This document shows positions 10,860 through 20,965 of a stretch of 64,000 nucleotides of DNA, piece by piece (position 1 is the first letter of the stretch; every line of letters begins with the position of its first letter). The notes below the pieces were generated by a model. That model was not told the DNA's origin, ran no database searches, and saw nothing but the letters and a program-made list of their open reading frames with translations. The DNA is from Symbiodinium microadriaticum (Eukaryota; Sar; Dinophyceae; Suessiales; Symbiodiniaceae), in the NCBI GenBank assembly GCA_001939145.1, contig LSRX01000047.1:402221-466220 (forward strand), in the 5' to 3' direction. Made by a program: the position numbers and the translations under genes.

Positions 10860-11170
10860 TCCGCCTCCCTGCCGTAAGCCATAGTGCTACTACTGCAGCT
10901 GTTGCTACTATGCCTCCGGCGGTTAGCACGCCGACGACAGCAACGACGGCCAGGACAACGACTGCAGCCGCCACCGCCACCGCCCCCCCACCCACCCACA
11001 CCACCACTANNNNNNNNNNNNNNNNNNNNNNNNNNNNNNCCACCACCACCACCGCCACCACCGCCACCACCACCACCCAAGACAGCAGCAGCCGCAGCAG
11101 AAACAGCAACAGCAACTGCATCAGCACCACAGCCACAGCCGCAGCCACAGCACCAGCACCACAACCACTA
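10860..11170. repeat. CAC/CAG/GCC trinucleotide-rich tract with assembly gap
   Basis: Imperfect CCA/CAC/CAG triplets give Thr, Pro or Gln runs on one strand and Val or Gly runs on the other. Positions 11010-11039 are N, so repeat length and frame continuity are unknown. Open frames crossing it are artefacts of composition. Confidence 0.88.
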
Positions 11171-11358
11171 TCACCGCCAGCTTCTGCCCCTTTCTGCCAT
11201 AATCTTGTTTTCAAGAGCCAGCGTGGTGGACCTGCGGACCGACGACCTTATATCCTAAGCAGTCTCGAACTCTATAACCTACCCCAAGACTGAAAACCTA
11301 GTCCATCTCAAGAAAGGAACATAGATAAACCTCGTAAAAAAATCGCTTCATCAGCATC

Positions 11359-11466
11359 ATGAACTACGCCGCCCTCCCCCAAACAAAAAAAAACACAGGC
11401 CTACACTACGAGCTCGTGGGCCTCCGCGACTCTGAGCGCATCGTCGACTCAGAGTCAGAGGATTGA
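11359..11466 (+). CDS. short open frame, unknown product
   Basis: A complete 35-codon ATG-to-TGA frame. Its second half (GLHYELVGLRDSERIVDSES) looks protein-like and follows an A-rich CACAG that could be an acceptor. It could be a terminal exon or chance. Confidence 0.22.
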   Translation: MNYAALPQTKKNTGLHYELVGLRDSERIVDSESED

Positions 11467-11489
11467 GGACAAAAGCGGGCGAAGCTTGC

Positions 11490-11680
11490 TTTAGGGTCTG
11501 GGTCTAGGGCTGGAGGGTTTAGGGTCTAGGGCTGGAGGGTTTAGGGTCTAGGGTTGGAGGGTCCAGGGTTTAAGGTTGGAGAGTTTAGGGTTTAGGGTTG
11601 GAGGGTTTAGGGTCTGGGGTTGGAGGGTTTAGGGATTAGGGATTTGGAGGGTTTCGGGTTTAGGGCTGGAGGGTTGGGGC
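11490..11680 (+). repeat. telomere-like higher-order array, GGAGGGTTTAGGGTCTAGGGCT
   Basis: About eight units of roughly 21-24 bases combining TTTAGGG with TCTAGGGCT and TTGGAGGG. Confidence 0.88.
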
Positions 11681-11749
11681 GTGCAGAACAGGGGGTTTTA
11701 GTCTTAAGTGGAGGGGCTAGGGCTCCTAGAGTTTAGGGATGTCTTGGCG

Positions 11750-11895
11750 ACAGACAGATAGATAGATAGATAGATAGACAGACAGACAACTGGATAGACT
11801 GCCAGACAGACAGACAGGTAGGTAGATAGATAGATAGACAAATAGACAGATAGATAGACGGGTAGGTAGATAGATAGAAAGAAAGATAGATACGT
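11750..11895. repeat. GATA/GACA tetranucleotide microsatellite
   Basis: Imperfect TAGA, CAGA and TAGG units. The minus strand reads as repeated Tyr-Leu-Ser-Ile, which is not a gene. Confidence 0.95.
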
Positions 11896-12119
11896 AGATC
11901 ATTCCACTATTATTGTTGCTCGTCGTGTACCACTGCAAAGTCTCAACTCTAAAAGGACCTACACAAGAAGTTATGAAGGCCCAACCCTACACCCTGACCC
12001 CGAACCCTCAATCCCAGGCCCCGCGCCCATATTTGTGTCAGACTGTTAAGGGTTCGGGGTTCAAAGTGCTGGGTCTTACACATCCCTTCTTATAGTGCTT
12101 CCGAGCCAGTTGATCGAAT

Positions 12120-12236
12120 ACTATAGGAGCCTAAATAATTACCAATGCTATTTTGGGGGTTCCTTATTGTGAATTCTGAATAGCATAGTATTGCCCCAAA
12201 AGCCCTATTCTAATTATTATAAAGGCCCCTAGAGTA
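12120..12236. mobile_element. MITE-like element, family B copy 2
   Basis: AGGAGCCTAAATAATTA on the left mirrors TAATTATTATAAAGGCCCCT on the right. The inner ATTTTGGGGGTTCC faces GCCCCAAAAGCCC. The subterminal AATGCTATT and AATAGCATAGTATT are also inverted. Confidence 0.72.
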
Positions 12237-12239
12237 CAG

Positions 12240-12870
12240 TCGTCGGAGCCAGGAAGCCCAAGCCTAAAACCACAAGCTTCCGAAGCCGACATCGGCCTAA
12301 GTGCGTGGAAGGAGCTGGGCTCGAATTCGTAGACAAAGTATGGTGCCGACCCATGTGTTAGGCTCCATGGACTTCAAGATTGCACGATCCGACTGTTTGA
12401 ACCTTTTTCACGACTCTGAGGTACTGTGGAGGTTCCTATCCATGAATCGTTTTGAGTCGCTCTGTCATTCCGCATATCCTTCGATCGAACGTTCAAGACG
12501 GTTGTCGAGTGTAGATCCAAATTGTTTGAGACGCTAGAGGGGTACATGTACTACACTTACACGGCAGACAAAAACCGAGAGAGTGTGAATCCGCTGTGCC
12601 TTTGCTGCGCTCCGTCCGAAAGCAGGCACGGGATGAAGTGCCAAGGGAAGCGCAAAGGTTCAGCTTTTCGTGCGGTTACAATCTATGCTTAGCGGTGCTT
12701 GTGTACCACGGCCGGTGTCTGGCACACTTAAGAAGCCCCTTTCGGGCAATCTCGAGGGCAGCCTGAATATGTCGAAGAGACAGCTTAACCTCATTATGAA
12801 CTTCTTAATTAAGTCTTAAGTGTAGTCAGACTGTAAATCCGTGGAAAGTCCTTTTAGGAGTCGATCCTGA
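12240..12870 (+). other. repeat-poor stretch with coding-like patches in two frames
   Basis: A 78-codon open frame (12301-12537) is followed in another frame by TLEGYMYYTYTADKNRESVN (around 12531-12590) and a Cys-containing stretch up to about 12670. Together they look like a decayed coding segment with a frame break. No family was recognised. Confidence 0.3.
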
Positions 12871-12901
12871 AAGTGCTGCCTCGTGTTTTTTTTTGATCCA
12901 G

Positions 12902-12961
12902 CTCTTCGGAGCCCCGCTTCTTGAGCCCGCCCATGTCCTTCCGAGTAGTCTTCGGGCTTTA
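12902..12961 (+). CDS. exon-like segment with good acceptor and GTAAGG donor
   Basis: A T-rich tract ending GATCCAG precedes 20 open codons (LFGAPLLEPAHVLPSSLRAL), then TTA|GTAAGG. Both boundaries look like real splice sites and the length is a whole number of codons. Product unknown. Confidence 0.35.
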
Positions 12962-13049
12962 GTAAGGCTTTCTGGATTCGGGGCCTGAGGATTCTGTGTG
13001 TTTTTGTTGCAGCTTCGGCGTATTCAAGATTTAAGGGAGCTCGAATCGA

Positions 13050-15730
13050 AGACTTAACCCCAAACCCCTAGACCCCTAAACCCTAAGCCCTAAAACTTTC
13101 AGACTTGGGGGGGGGTTCTGCTTTGGGAATTCCGGGTGTCACGATCTCCTCTTGGCTGCCAGGCAAAGATGGCTGCCGTGCCTTGGCAGATCCATGCCCT
13201 AAACCTGGCCCCACGGCCCTGAACACCCTGAACCCACTGAAGCCTAAACCCAAACTATAAACCCTATAGCCCTGAACCCTGAACCCTGGCGTTGAGCGGA
13301 GGGGTCAGGACTTGGGGTTTGGGGTTTGAGGTTTAGGGTCACGGAAAGGTGCTGGTACAGCATCATTTCCCTGCGTCGACTGCATGCTGTGGGTATACCG
13401 TGACCTTTACCAACCCAAGAAGCCACAATCCAACACTTCAACCGAGACCTCTTTTAAGTACCCAGAATCCTCCAAAGTTCTCACCTCTCATACACCGTCT
13501 TTCGACATGCTGTGATACGCAGGATCTAGACTCTCGACGATAGTCTAGACTTGTGTTGGACCCAACGAGGTTCAGAGTTCCCATACTTAACTGTAGATTC
13601 AGTCGAGTGCGCATGTGTGCTGACAGCATAAGCAACACCAACAAGGATAAGGGTAAACCAAGTATATAATAACAGCAATTGTAGCCATAGCACTCGTAGC
13701 ACAACAATCATGATCATCCTCGCAACTGTAGCCATCACAGCAGTCATAGTGGAAATACGAAGTCATATTGTGATTCCGATCACAGTAGTCATAATATGTT
13801 TAATTTGGTAAACGATCAACAATGTCAGCATCATCATAAGCATCATGGTCACAATATTATGTTTCACAGTCTATAGCCACAATCTTGACAATCAGACCAT
13901 AATTAATCAGGCAACAGAATATCGAATGTACTAACTCCAACAATGAGACGGTCATGTACAGTTACTAGTAACGCCCATCATATGAACAATGCATCCGAAA
14001 AAGCCAAGGGATCCGCAACCTCCACCTCCGTCATGGCACGAAGGTTGGGAGACGGTAGTGTGTTTTTTTGCTTAGGGTGCGTGGGCATGTCCATCGTATA
14101 TTTGTTATGTAGGGGTCTGAAAGGCTAGCAAAAGCATTCCCCTATCATTAAAGAAAGAGGCATTTCACCCTTTATGATTGCAGTCTTATAGACCGTATTC
14201 CAGTCCCCGGGATGCTGCTTTCGGGTTTGGGGGATTTGTGGAGCTACCTAAACCCTAAACCCTAAACCCTAAACCTTAAACCCTAAACCTTAAACCCTAG
14301 GGTGCAGACGGAGGATGAGGGAAGATCCTCTCAGAGTTACTAAGAAGACCCTCCCCTGTGCCCGGGGCCTGCGATCCGAAACTCTGTCTGAAACCCAAAG
14401 ACCTAGACTCCTGGTTTTCTTCTGGTGGTTTTCTGAAGCCCCCTGGTAAGTCTCATGGTGATTTTTTTTGTGTGGTTTCTTGCTTCTGGTCGTCGTAGTG
14501 GCTAGGTTGTTCTGCTCTGTCATGCTTCGGGGAGCTAAGCTGACATGATTGTGGGCTTCTTGGCACCTGCCAGGCTCACCGTCACTGGCCACCACAACCT
14601 CATTGTCGCAACTCGTCGGAGACGGACTTGGCTTCCCTCAAGCGGACCAGAATTTCCTAAACCCCGGGGGCTTTTCAGGACTAAACCCTAAACCCTAAAA
14701 GATGGGGCTTCAGGGCTTTCGAGGTCAGGATTTAGCCCCAAAGCCACTAAACTCTACACCGTCACTGAGCCCTACACATTGTTCTGGCAGTTCGTCAACA
14801 TCAGCTCCCACCAAAGCGTTGTCCCTAAAAGCCGCAAGCCGCCCAAGCATGTTCGCAGGCTGGGCTCTCGAATAGTGGCTTTGGGGTTTAGGTGTTCATG
14901 GTGGATGATTTTTGGTGGTTTGGGTTTGGAGCTTAAGGATTTCGGGTTGAGGGTGCCTTTTGAAGCCTGAAGCCCGGGCCCCTAAACCTAATCTTCTTTC
15001 AGCGCCCAACTCTGCATCCTAACGGCCCTGAACCAAAGCCATCAATCCTGCAGCACTCCTCGACCCCGACTCCCTCAATGCTGAAGTCCTATAGCCGTGT
15101 CATGAAATGGGACTTTCGGATTAGGGGGACCCTTGGGGATATCGACCCACGCAATAAGGTCCCTTTTTAAGGGAGGAAGGGTCCCCTTTCAGGGGTCTTC
15201 CTCATGCTAGAGCCAGAGCCAAAGGAATTTCTGAAGCCTTTTTCGCCTTTCTAAGACCTGAACCCGGTCGAGGTCGAGATGTTGATTACCGGCCTGAACC
15301 CCAAAACCCCGGCTCTGCACCCTTATAGAACCCTATAGATCTCTTAGAGGAACCCTATGCCCAAAGCCCATGAACCCTATACCACTGAACTCCGCAGCTT
15401 CGAACTCCAAGCCCTTAATCCTAGCGTTGCATCCGCACGCTCACAAACAATAGTTCATAATGATGTGAGAAACCCCACATCAAAACATACTAGGGGGAGC
15501 AGGAAATTCCCATCCTCTTCCGCCAGTAAACAAGCTTGCAGGACCTGAATCTGAACCTAATCCCGAAATCCTTTAAAGCCTAAACCCTGAACCCTACATC
15601 CAATATGCTGAATGCTAAACCCTCCGCCATGAATCCTAAATCCTGAATGCTAGACCCTGAACCCCAGATCCGACACAGAGCCCTCAACTTTTGATCCCCG
15701 AACGCCAAAAGTGTAGGGACCGAACTAACA
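13050..15730. other. telomere-like fragments and unique sequence, no gene identified
   Basis: Scattered CCCTAAA pieces (13050-13095, 13200-13290, 14245-14300, 14640-14700, 15575-15660) and TTTAGGG pieces (13310-13340, 14880-14955) alternate with unique sequence. A palindromic GGGACC element lies near 15117-15205. Open frames of 60-100 codons (for example 14290-14595 on the minus strand) show no recognised motif. Confidence 0.4.
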
Positions 15731-15732
15731 TC

Positions 15733-15822
15733 CAGTAGCATTTTGGAATACCTTAATTTTAAGTATAGTAGGATATACCGATATACCCCAAAACCCAATT
15801 CGAATTATTAAGGCCCCCAGAA
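15733..15822. mobile_element. MITE-like element, family B copy 3 (degraded)
   Basis: It retains CCCCAAAACCCAATTCGAATTATTAAGGCCCCC on the right. The left half is eroded, with only TAGCATTTTGGAATACC left. Confidence 0.5.
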
Positions 15823-15945
15823 TACCCACGCCCCTAAACCCTATATACCCTAAGCCGTAAACCTGAGCTGAGGATTTCATCGACAAGGAAAAGAGCAATC
15901 CGGAGAGTCGGTCCGCCGGCGGTTTTCCTCTTTTTTTTGCATAGG

Positions 15946-16738
15946 TAGAAAGACAGGTAGATAGATAGATGGATCGATAGATATATAGATAGGTTGGTAG
16001 GTAAGCAATTTCATCGAGAGATGGGTAGACAGACAGACACAGACAGGCAGATAGATAAGTTGATAGGTAGGTAGGTGGGCAGATAGACGGATGCATGGAT
16101 AGAGGGACAGGTTGATGGAAAGAATGATAGGTAGTCAGGCAGGTAGCCAGGTAGATGGATAGATAGATGGATGGATAGATAGGTACAAAGATAGATAGGT
16201 TGATGAATTGATAGATAAGGGGACACATAGATAGGAACACAGACAGATAGAGGGATAGATAAATAGCTAGTTAGCCAGATAGATAGACCGTTAGGTAGGT
16301 AGGTAGGTAGGTAGGTAGGTAGGTAGGTAGGTAGGTAGGTAAGTAGACAGGGAAGTACGTAGGTAGGTAGGTAGGTAGGTAGGTAGGCAGGTAGGTAGAT
16401 AGATAGATAGATAGAGGGATAGATAGATAGATAGATAGATAGATGACAGATAGAAAGATAGATAGATAGATAGATGGATAGATAGATAGATGGATAGATG
16501 ACAGATAGACAGATAGATAGATAGATAGATAGACATATAGTTAGATAGACAGATAGACAGATTGACAGATTGACCGATAGACCGATAGACAGATAGCTAG
16601 ATAGATAGATAGATAGATAGGAGGTAGGCAGGTAGGTAGGTAGGTAGGTAGGTAGGTAGGTAGGTAGGTAGGGAGGTAGGTAGGTAGGTAGGTAGGTAGA
16701 TAGTAGACAGGTAGATGGATAGATAGATAGGCAGAAAG
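15946..16738. repeat. long GATA/GGTA/CAGA tetranucleotide satellite
   Basis: About 790 bases of TAGA, TAGG, CAGA and TGGA units with internal blocks of pure TAGG (16294-16341, 16356-16400, 16628-16700). It ends just before the reading frame at 16746. Minus-strand frames of repeated Tyr-Leu-Ser/Pro-Thr are by-products. Confidence 0.95.
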
Positions 16739-16745
16739 ATGTCTC

Positions 16746-17273
16746 ATGTCACTATATAATTACCGAGATCAGGTGCGTCGTTGTTGCACGTTGGGTGATG
16801 GAGACTTGCAAAAAGACATTGTTCTAGGCAACTGCGCATATGATGATAACATGGTGCGGGAGATTCCTGCAGGTCGTTTCAGACCTGACGCAACGAGGAG
16901 CGGACACTTCCCGCTTGCTGAGGCGCCGGAAGGGGATTCTCCAGATGATGAATCCGCGAGGGGATTGAGCGAGTCAGAAGACTCGCAGGATGAATAAGAC
17001 AACTTGGCCGATCTCGGTAATGAGGAGAAGGCCATGGAAGTGATTGGCGCCCCTTGGAGACCGAATCGGGCTGACCCGCAGAGAAAGATGTTTCGGCACA
17101 AATTGTCGAGGATCATTCATTGTGTCGCCGACGAGGTGGGAGATGTTCTCGCTTGTGGGACGAAGATTTCAGCAAACTTTGTTGAGCTGAGTGAAGGAGT
17201 TGCTTTTCCTCACCCGTTGTGCAAGACATGTCATCCGGCCAAAGAGAAGCTGATTCGGGCTGGGCCGTGGTGA
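16746..17273 (+). pseudogene. interrupted reading frame with Cys-containing C-terminal domain
   Basis: One frame is open for 176 codons except for a TAA at 16995-16997. The N-terminal half starts [13 protein letters not shown] just after the satellite and has an acidic linker (SPDDESARGLSESEDSQDE). The second half (from about 17004) is basic, then reads HKLSRIIHCVADEVGD, LACGTKISANFVEL and PLCKTCHP. The pattern 'H.....H.......CG...NF......P...C..C' resembles, from memory, the C-terminal domain of many dinoflagellate hypothetical or retroelement-derived proteins; I cannot verify this without a search. A GTGAGT donor overlaps the terminal TGG TGA, so the stop at 17271-17273 might instead be intronic. 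The in-frame TAA argues for a relic unless it lies in a small intron. Confidence 0.5.
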
Positions 17274-17274
17274 G

Positions 17275-17690
17275 TGTTTGGGCGTGTCGCATCCAGCCCA
17301 GTAGATGAGCTGATTCCGGCTCGGGCTGGGGGAGCTGGTGCCTCCACTCAATCGTCGATATTCTGATTCGGGCCTTAGCTGGAGCTTTCGGGACAGCACA
17401 GGATTTGCTGGCTGGACGGTGGATCGTCTGTGGACATCAAGCAGGGTGTCCACTCACCGTTCTACTTATGCGGTTTCTTTGCACCGCTTCACATGAGTTT
17501 ATTCAAGAAAAAGCCCACATTGCCTAGCAGCCCTGCAAGTGATGATGAATGCGGTGATGACAATGCTCACCATCATTTCATCATGGCAGCGAAAGAGACA
17601 CCGCGCAGTTCTTGTACTGCCGAGCTGCAAGGGCTTTGACTCGAAAGCTGACTGCTCAATGTTGTCTCGTTTCGAATCTCCAAAGAAGAG
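17275..17690 (+). other. partial duplication downstream of the Cys-domain frame
   Basis: The segment CTGATTCGGGCTGGGCCGTGG (17250-17270) recurs, diverged, as CTGATTCCGGCTCGGGCTGG near 17311-17330 and again around 17361. A 69-codon frame (17430-17639) with His- and Asp-rich residues has no recognised family. Confidence 0.35.
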
Positions 17691-18130
17691 GGTTTAGGGG
17701 TTTAGGGTTTAGGGCCTATAGGGTTGAGGGAAAAAACACGCAGAGCACTTAGTGGATCTCGCGGAAGTCCGAGAGGGAGGACCAAAACCCCAAGTCATCC
17801 CTAGACCCTCCGCCCTAAAGTCCTAAACCCCTAAAGCCCTAACCCCCTAAATCCTGAACCCCTATGGCCTAAACGCTAAGCCCCTAATTTTTCTAAAGCC
17901 CTAAACCCTAAACCCTATACTCCTAAACTCCTACAACCCCTCTTTGCTTGCCAGGCTTTGCTCCAAGAAGCACCCTGCACAGGAGGTGCAGACACCTGGC
18001 AAAGCCGCTTGGCAGCAGCGAGACAAGGCTTTAGGGTTTAGGGTGTAGGGTTTCAAGTTTAGGGTTTAGGGTTTCAAGTTAGGGTTTGGGGTTTCAAGTT
18101 CAGGGTTTAGGGTTTCAAGTTTAGGGTTGC
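17690..18130. repeat. alternating telomere-like arrays
   Basis: TTTAGGG units (17690-17720), CCCTAAA units (17800-17935), a unique core with an imperfect CAGGTGCAGACACCTGGCAAAG hairpin, then TTTAGGG with TTTCAAGT spacers (18030-18126). Confidence 0.8.
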
Positions 18131-18803
18131 AGCAATCGTATCCTAAGCGTTCTCAACAGGTCTTTCTACAGTCGAGGTCCCTCCTTTTGCTTCTTGGTCG
18201 TCCTTGCCCAGGCTCAGCATTTAGGGCGTTGAGGGTTTACAGTAGGGCATCTGGATCCGAAGCAGCCCCTAAACCCCGAACCCTAAACCCTCAAACCCTC
18301 AAACCCTGAACCCTAGACCAACCTAAGGGCTGATTCGGCCCTTTACCCTCCTCGGGCTTGGACCCTCATCCTCAACCCAGACCTGTCAATGGAGCCGCAA
18401 AATCGCCCTGGCCCCGAAACCGTAAACCCGCTACCTGGCAAATCAGCTCGAACCCCTACATCCGAAACCCCGACAGCCTTAAAGCCCAAATCCTAAACCC
18501 TGAACCTTCTGACGAAAATGTCAAGGCCCATCCCTGAGCCCTTCTACAAAAATCCTTAAGCACCCTCTAAAACTTTAAAACTGCCGGGATGCTAGAATTC
18601 ACAGCCACTGAAACCTGGCGCATGAACTTCAACGCCCAGCGCCGAAAAAGTGTAGAACGTGCAAACCCAGGTGGCGGGGCGGATTCTGACTTCAAGGGGC
18701 ACCGCAGATAATAAGGATCCATATGTGTATTCAGGATCCTACTGTTTATTCTCTATATATTGGGGCATCTGTTTCCAAGACTCCAATCTTTAGATCTTAA
18801 TAG

Positions 18804-18918
18804 ACTGACTTTCCAAGTGGTAAAGCTCCAGTCTCGCATCGCGACAGTGACTCCGAGGTGTTGGCTGTTTGGGGCACCGAGACAGCAGAGTGCGACCTCT
18901 ACGTGACCAACTCAGTTG
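18804..18918 (+). CDS. exon-like segment, unknown product
   Basis: After CTTAATAG an open stretch includes SHRDSDSEVLAVWGTETAEC and ends in a telomere-like TTGAGGG repeat. The composition is protein-like. No family was recognised. Confidence 0.27.
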
Positions 18919-19157
18919 GGTTGAGGGTTGAGGGTTTCGGGGTTCATGGATTAGGGTGACCATGACTCCCAACCCATACGCGTTGTGATGGAGCTATACA
19001 GCATCTCGTTATCGCTCTTGGAAGTCGTCTGCGCTTGATGGCCTGTCTCATCTCGGAATGACGAAACTCCTCCCCTCAGCCTAGACCCAAAGACTTTAAG
19101 CAACACCAAGCAAAAATCTCCCAAACCTTCATCTGGAGAGCTCAATACCTTTAAAGC

Positions 19158-19263
19158 GGAAGCCAGAAAGTTGGAACATCACTATCCTCATGCCCTTACA
19201 GTAAAACACAGGGAATCCCAGCACTAATCATCCTAAACCCATGTTCCAACTTTCTGGGGTTCA
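19158..19263. mobile_element. MITE-like element, family D copy 1
   Basis: The arms AGCCAGAAAGTTGGAACAT and ATGTTCCAACTTTCTGGGGT are near-perfect inverted copies around a loop of about 60 bases. The related copy is at 40314. Confidence 0.78.
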
Positions 19264-19299
19264 CTATAACTGGGAGCAGACCCTGATTCAATATACGAA

Positions 19300-20200
19300 A
19301 TCGTAAACCCGAACGCCGAAACCGGACACCCATAGAATGTATCGTAGAGATCTGAGTGGTTAAAGACAGTCACCTCTATTATGGTGTCCATTAAGTAGGC
19401 TTTCGTAGAGAATCAAACCCGATTCGAATGTTTCTGGTCCCTATCGTTGACCCCTGCGAAACTTAACAACTTAGCAACCACTAAACCTTTACACAACCCC
19501 ATAGAGCCCATATACGAAGCCTCTTCGAAGTGCCATTAGCTTTCAATGCCGAACCCTAAACCCTGAACCGTTGACCCTAAACTCCGTTTAAACCCTAATC
19601 CCCTCTACCGAGCTGAATGTTGTAACGAAGGTGTTTTGGGCTCTAGAAGGGGGACACGAGCTCTGAACGAAACCTGAAACCCTAAACCGCGTTTTGGGGC
19701 TTAGGGGTTTAGGGTTTGGGGTTTTGAGGTTTTGGGTCAGAGCTTCGGGCTTAGGGCTTACTCCCTATCCCTGGAAGCCTCGACTTTGCAATCCTGCAAC
19801 GAAGTTCTTGCTAAGCACTTTGGTAGAAGCTAACATAGCATCGTACTTACGGTGCTTTCCGTTTTATATGAGAATGTCGTCTGAGACTTTTTGGCTTGGG
19901 CCGAAGTGCCTGTCACCTCGTCTGTCTTTGTTGCGCTGTTTGGAGGCCCTTACCCGTAAACCCCAAAGCCCTAAGCCCTAAGCCCAAACCCTACACTCTA
20001 GACCTCAAAACCCTAAACCCTAACCCCCAAAACCATAAACCCCTAGAGAGATGATCTGGTGCACTGAAGCAAAGAGACGAAACTGCTTTGGCTCTACTCG
20101 AAGCACCAAGGCCCCCTACATCAATCCCAAATCCCGCGCTTCCTTAGAGCGGAATCCTGTGCCTCAATCCCTAAACCTCTGGACCCCACATCCCAAACGG
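19300..20200. other. mostly telomere-like and unique sequence, no gene identified
   Basis: CCCTAAA pieces (19550-19600, 19955-20045) and TTTAGGG (19680-19760) flank a 95-codon open frame whose centre (residues like KFLLSTLVEANIASYL) looks protein-like but is unrecognised. Confidence 0.35.
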
Positions 20201-20202
20201 AG

Positions 20203-20274
20203 GCCCCGTACTTTTCCAACAAGCCCATGAATGTCGATGGGGAGCTGATGAGGTGCAAGTCGTGCAAGCTGGAA
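20203..20274 (+). CDS. possible upstream exon with CxxC motif
   Basis: Between ACGGAG and GAA|GTTTTC there are 24 open codons ending ELMRCKSCKLE. It is a whole number of codons, so it could precede the phosphatase exon at 20820 in phase. This is only an inference from phase and position. Confidence 0.25.
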
Positions 20275-20819
20275 GTTTTCATAATAATAGTACTGTAGTA
20301 TTAGGGTTTAAGGTTTAGGGTTTTTGGTAATAATCAGAATACGCGAATAGTAAACCTAAGGATAGTAGTGATATATAGAAATAATATTAGTAGGAATAAA
20401 TGTAGTACCAACAAAAAGGGTTTGCATCTCGCATGGAATTTTCCGAACAAGTGGAGTAGGTATCGGTATAGCACACTCCAAACCCTAATGACAATTTACC
20501 TGTTTAAGGACATGTACAAGAAAATCATGATGAGGAATCCTAACACGCAGCCTAGGTGGGGTTTTGGTATGTACAGGGTGGAGGGGCCTTTGCGAGGTAG
20601 AATAGTAGGCCTTTGGGACAGTACATACTTTAATTTCCCCTTCTTGGGCCTTAAAAGATCTTTGGGCCAACCTAGTTTACTCTCTGGAGACTTGCACTTT
20701 GGTTTTGTGGCAGGGCTTCCGTCGGTTAAGATCCCTGCATTTCCTGACCGGTTTAGTTCGCAATCCTGACATGCACGGTGGTTAGCTTCTTCAACAGCAT
20801 TGCAGCCAGGCTTTTATAG

Positions 20820-20965
20820 TTGTCTCTAACCGTGGCAAGTCAGGCAGCTCGATGCGAACTCGTAACTAGAATGGACATTCGCCACACGCTAAAGAGCTTG
20901 CAAGTCGGTGAGCACCCACATCCTCCTCAGACTCAGTCTGATTCCCGAGCTGAGACGAGCTCTGC
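20820..20965 (+). CDS. PP2C gene, N-terminal exon (tentative)
   Basis: After CTTTTATAG the frame reads LSLTVASQAARCELVTRM and ends in a Gln/Ser-rich linker. It reaches GC|GTAGGA in phase 2, which fits the one-base overhang of the next exon. The residues are not a PP2C motif, so assignment rests on phase and adjacency. Confidence 0.4.

Noticed and set aside
10411-11293. 240-267 codon open frames on both strands
   Set aside because: They cross the trinucleotide tract and a 30-base N gap; the bulk is Thr/Val/Gly low complexity, and continuity across N is meaningless.
15725-16747. Minus-strand open frames with repeated Tyr-Leu-Ser-Ile and Leu-Pro-Thr-Tyr
   Set aside because: Translation of the GATA/GGTA satellite, not transmembrane repeats.
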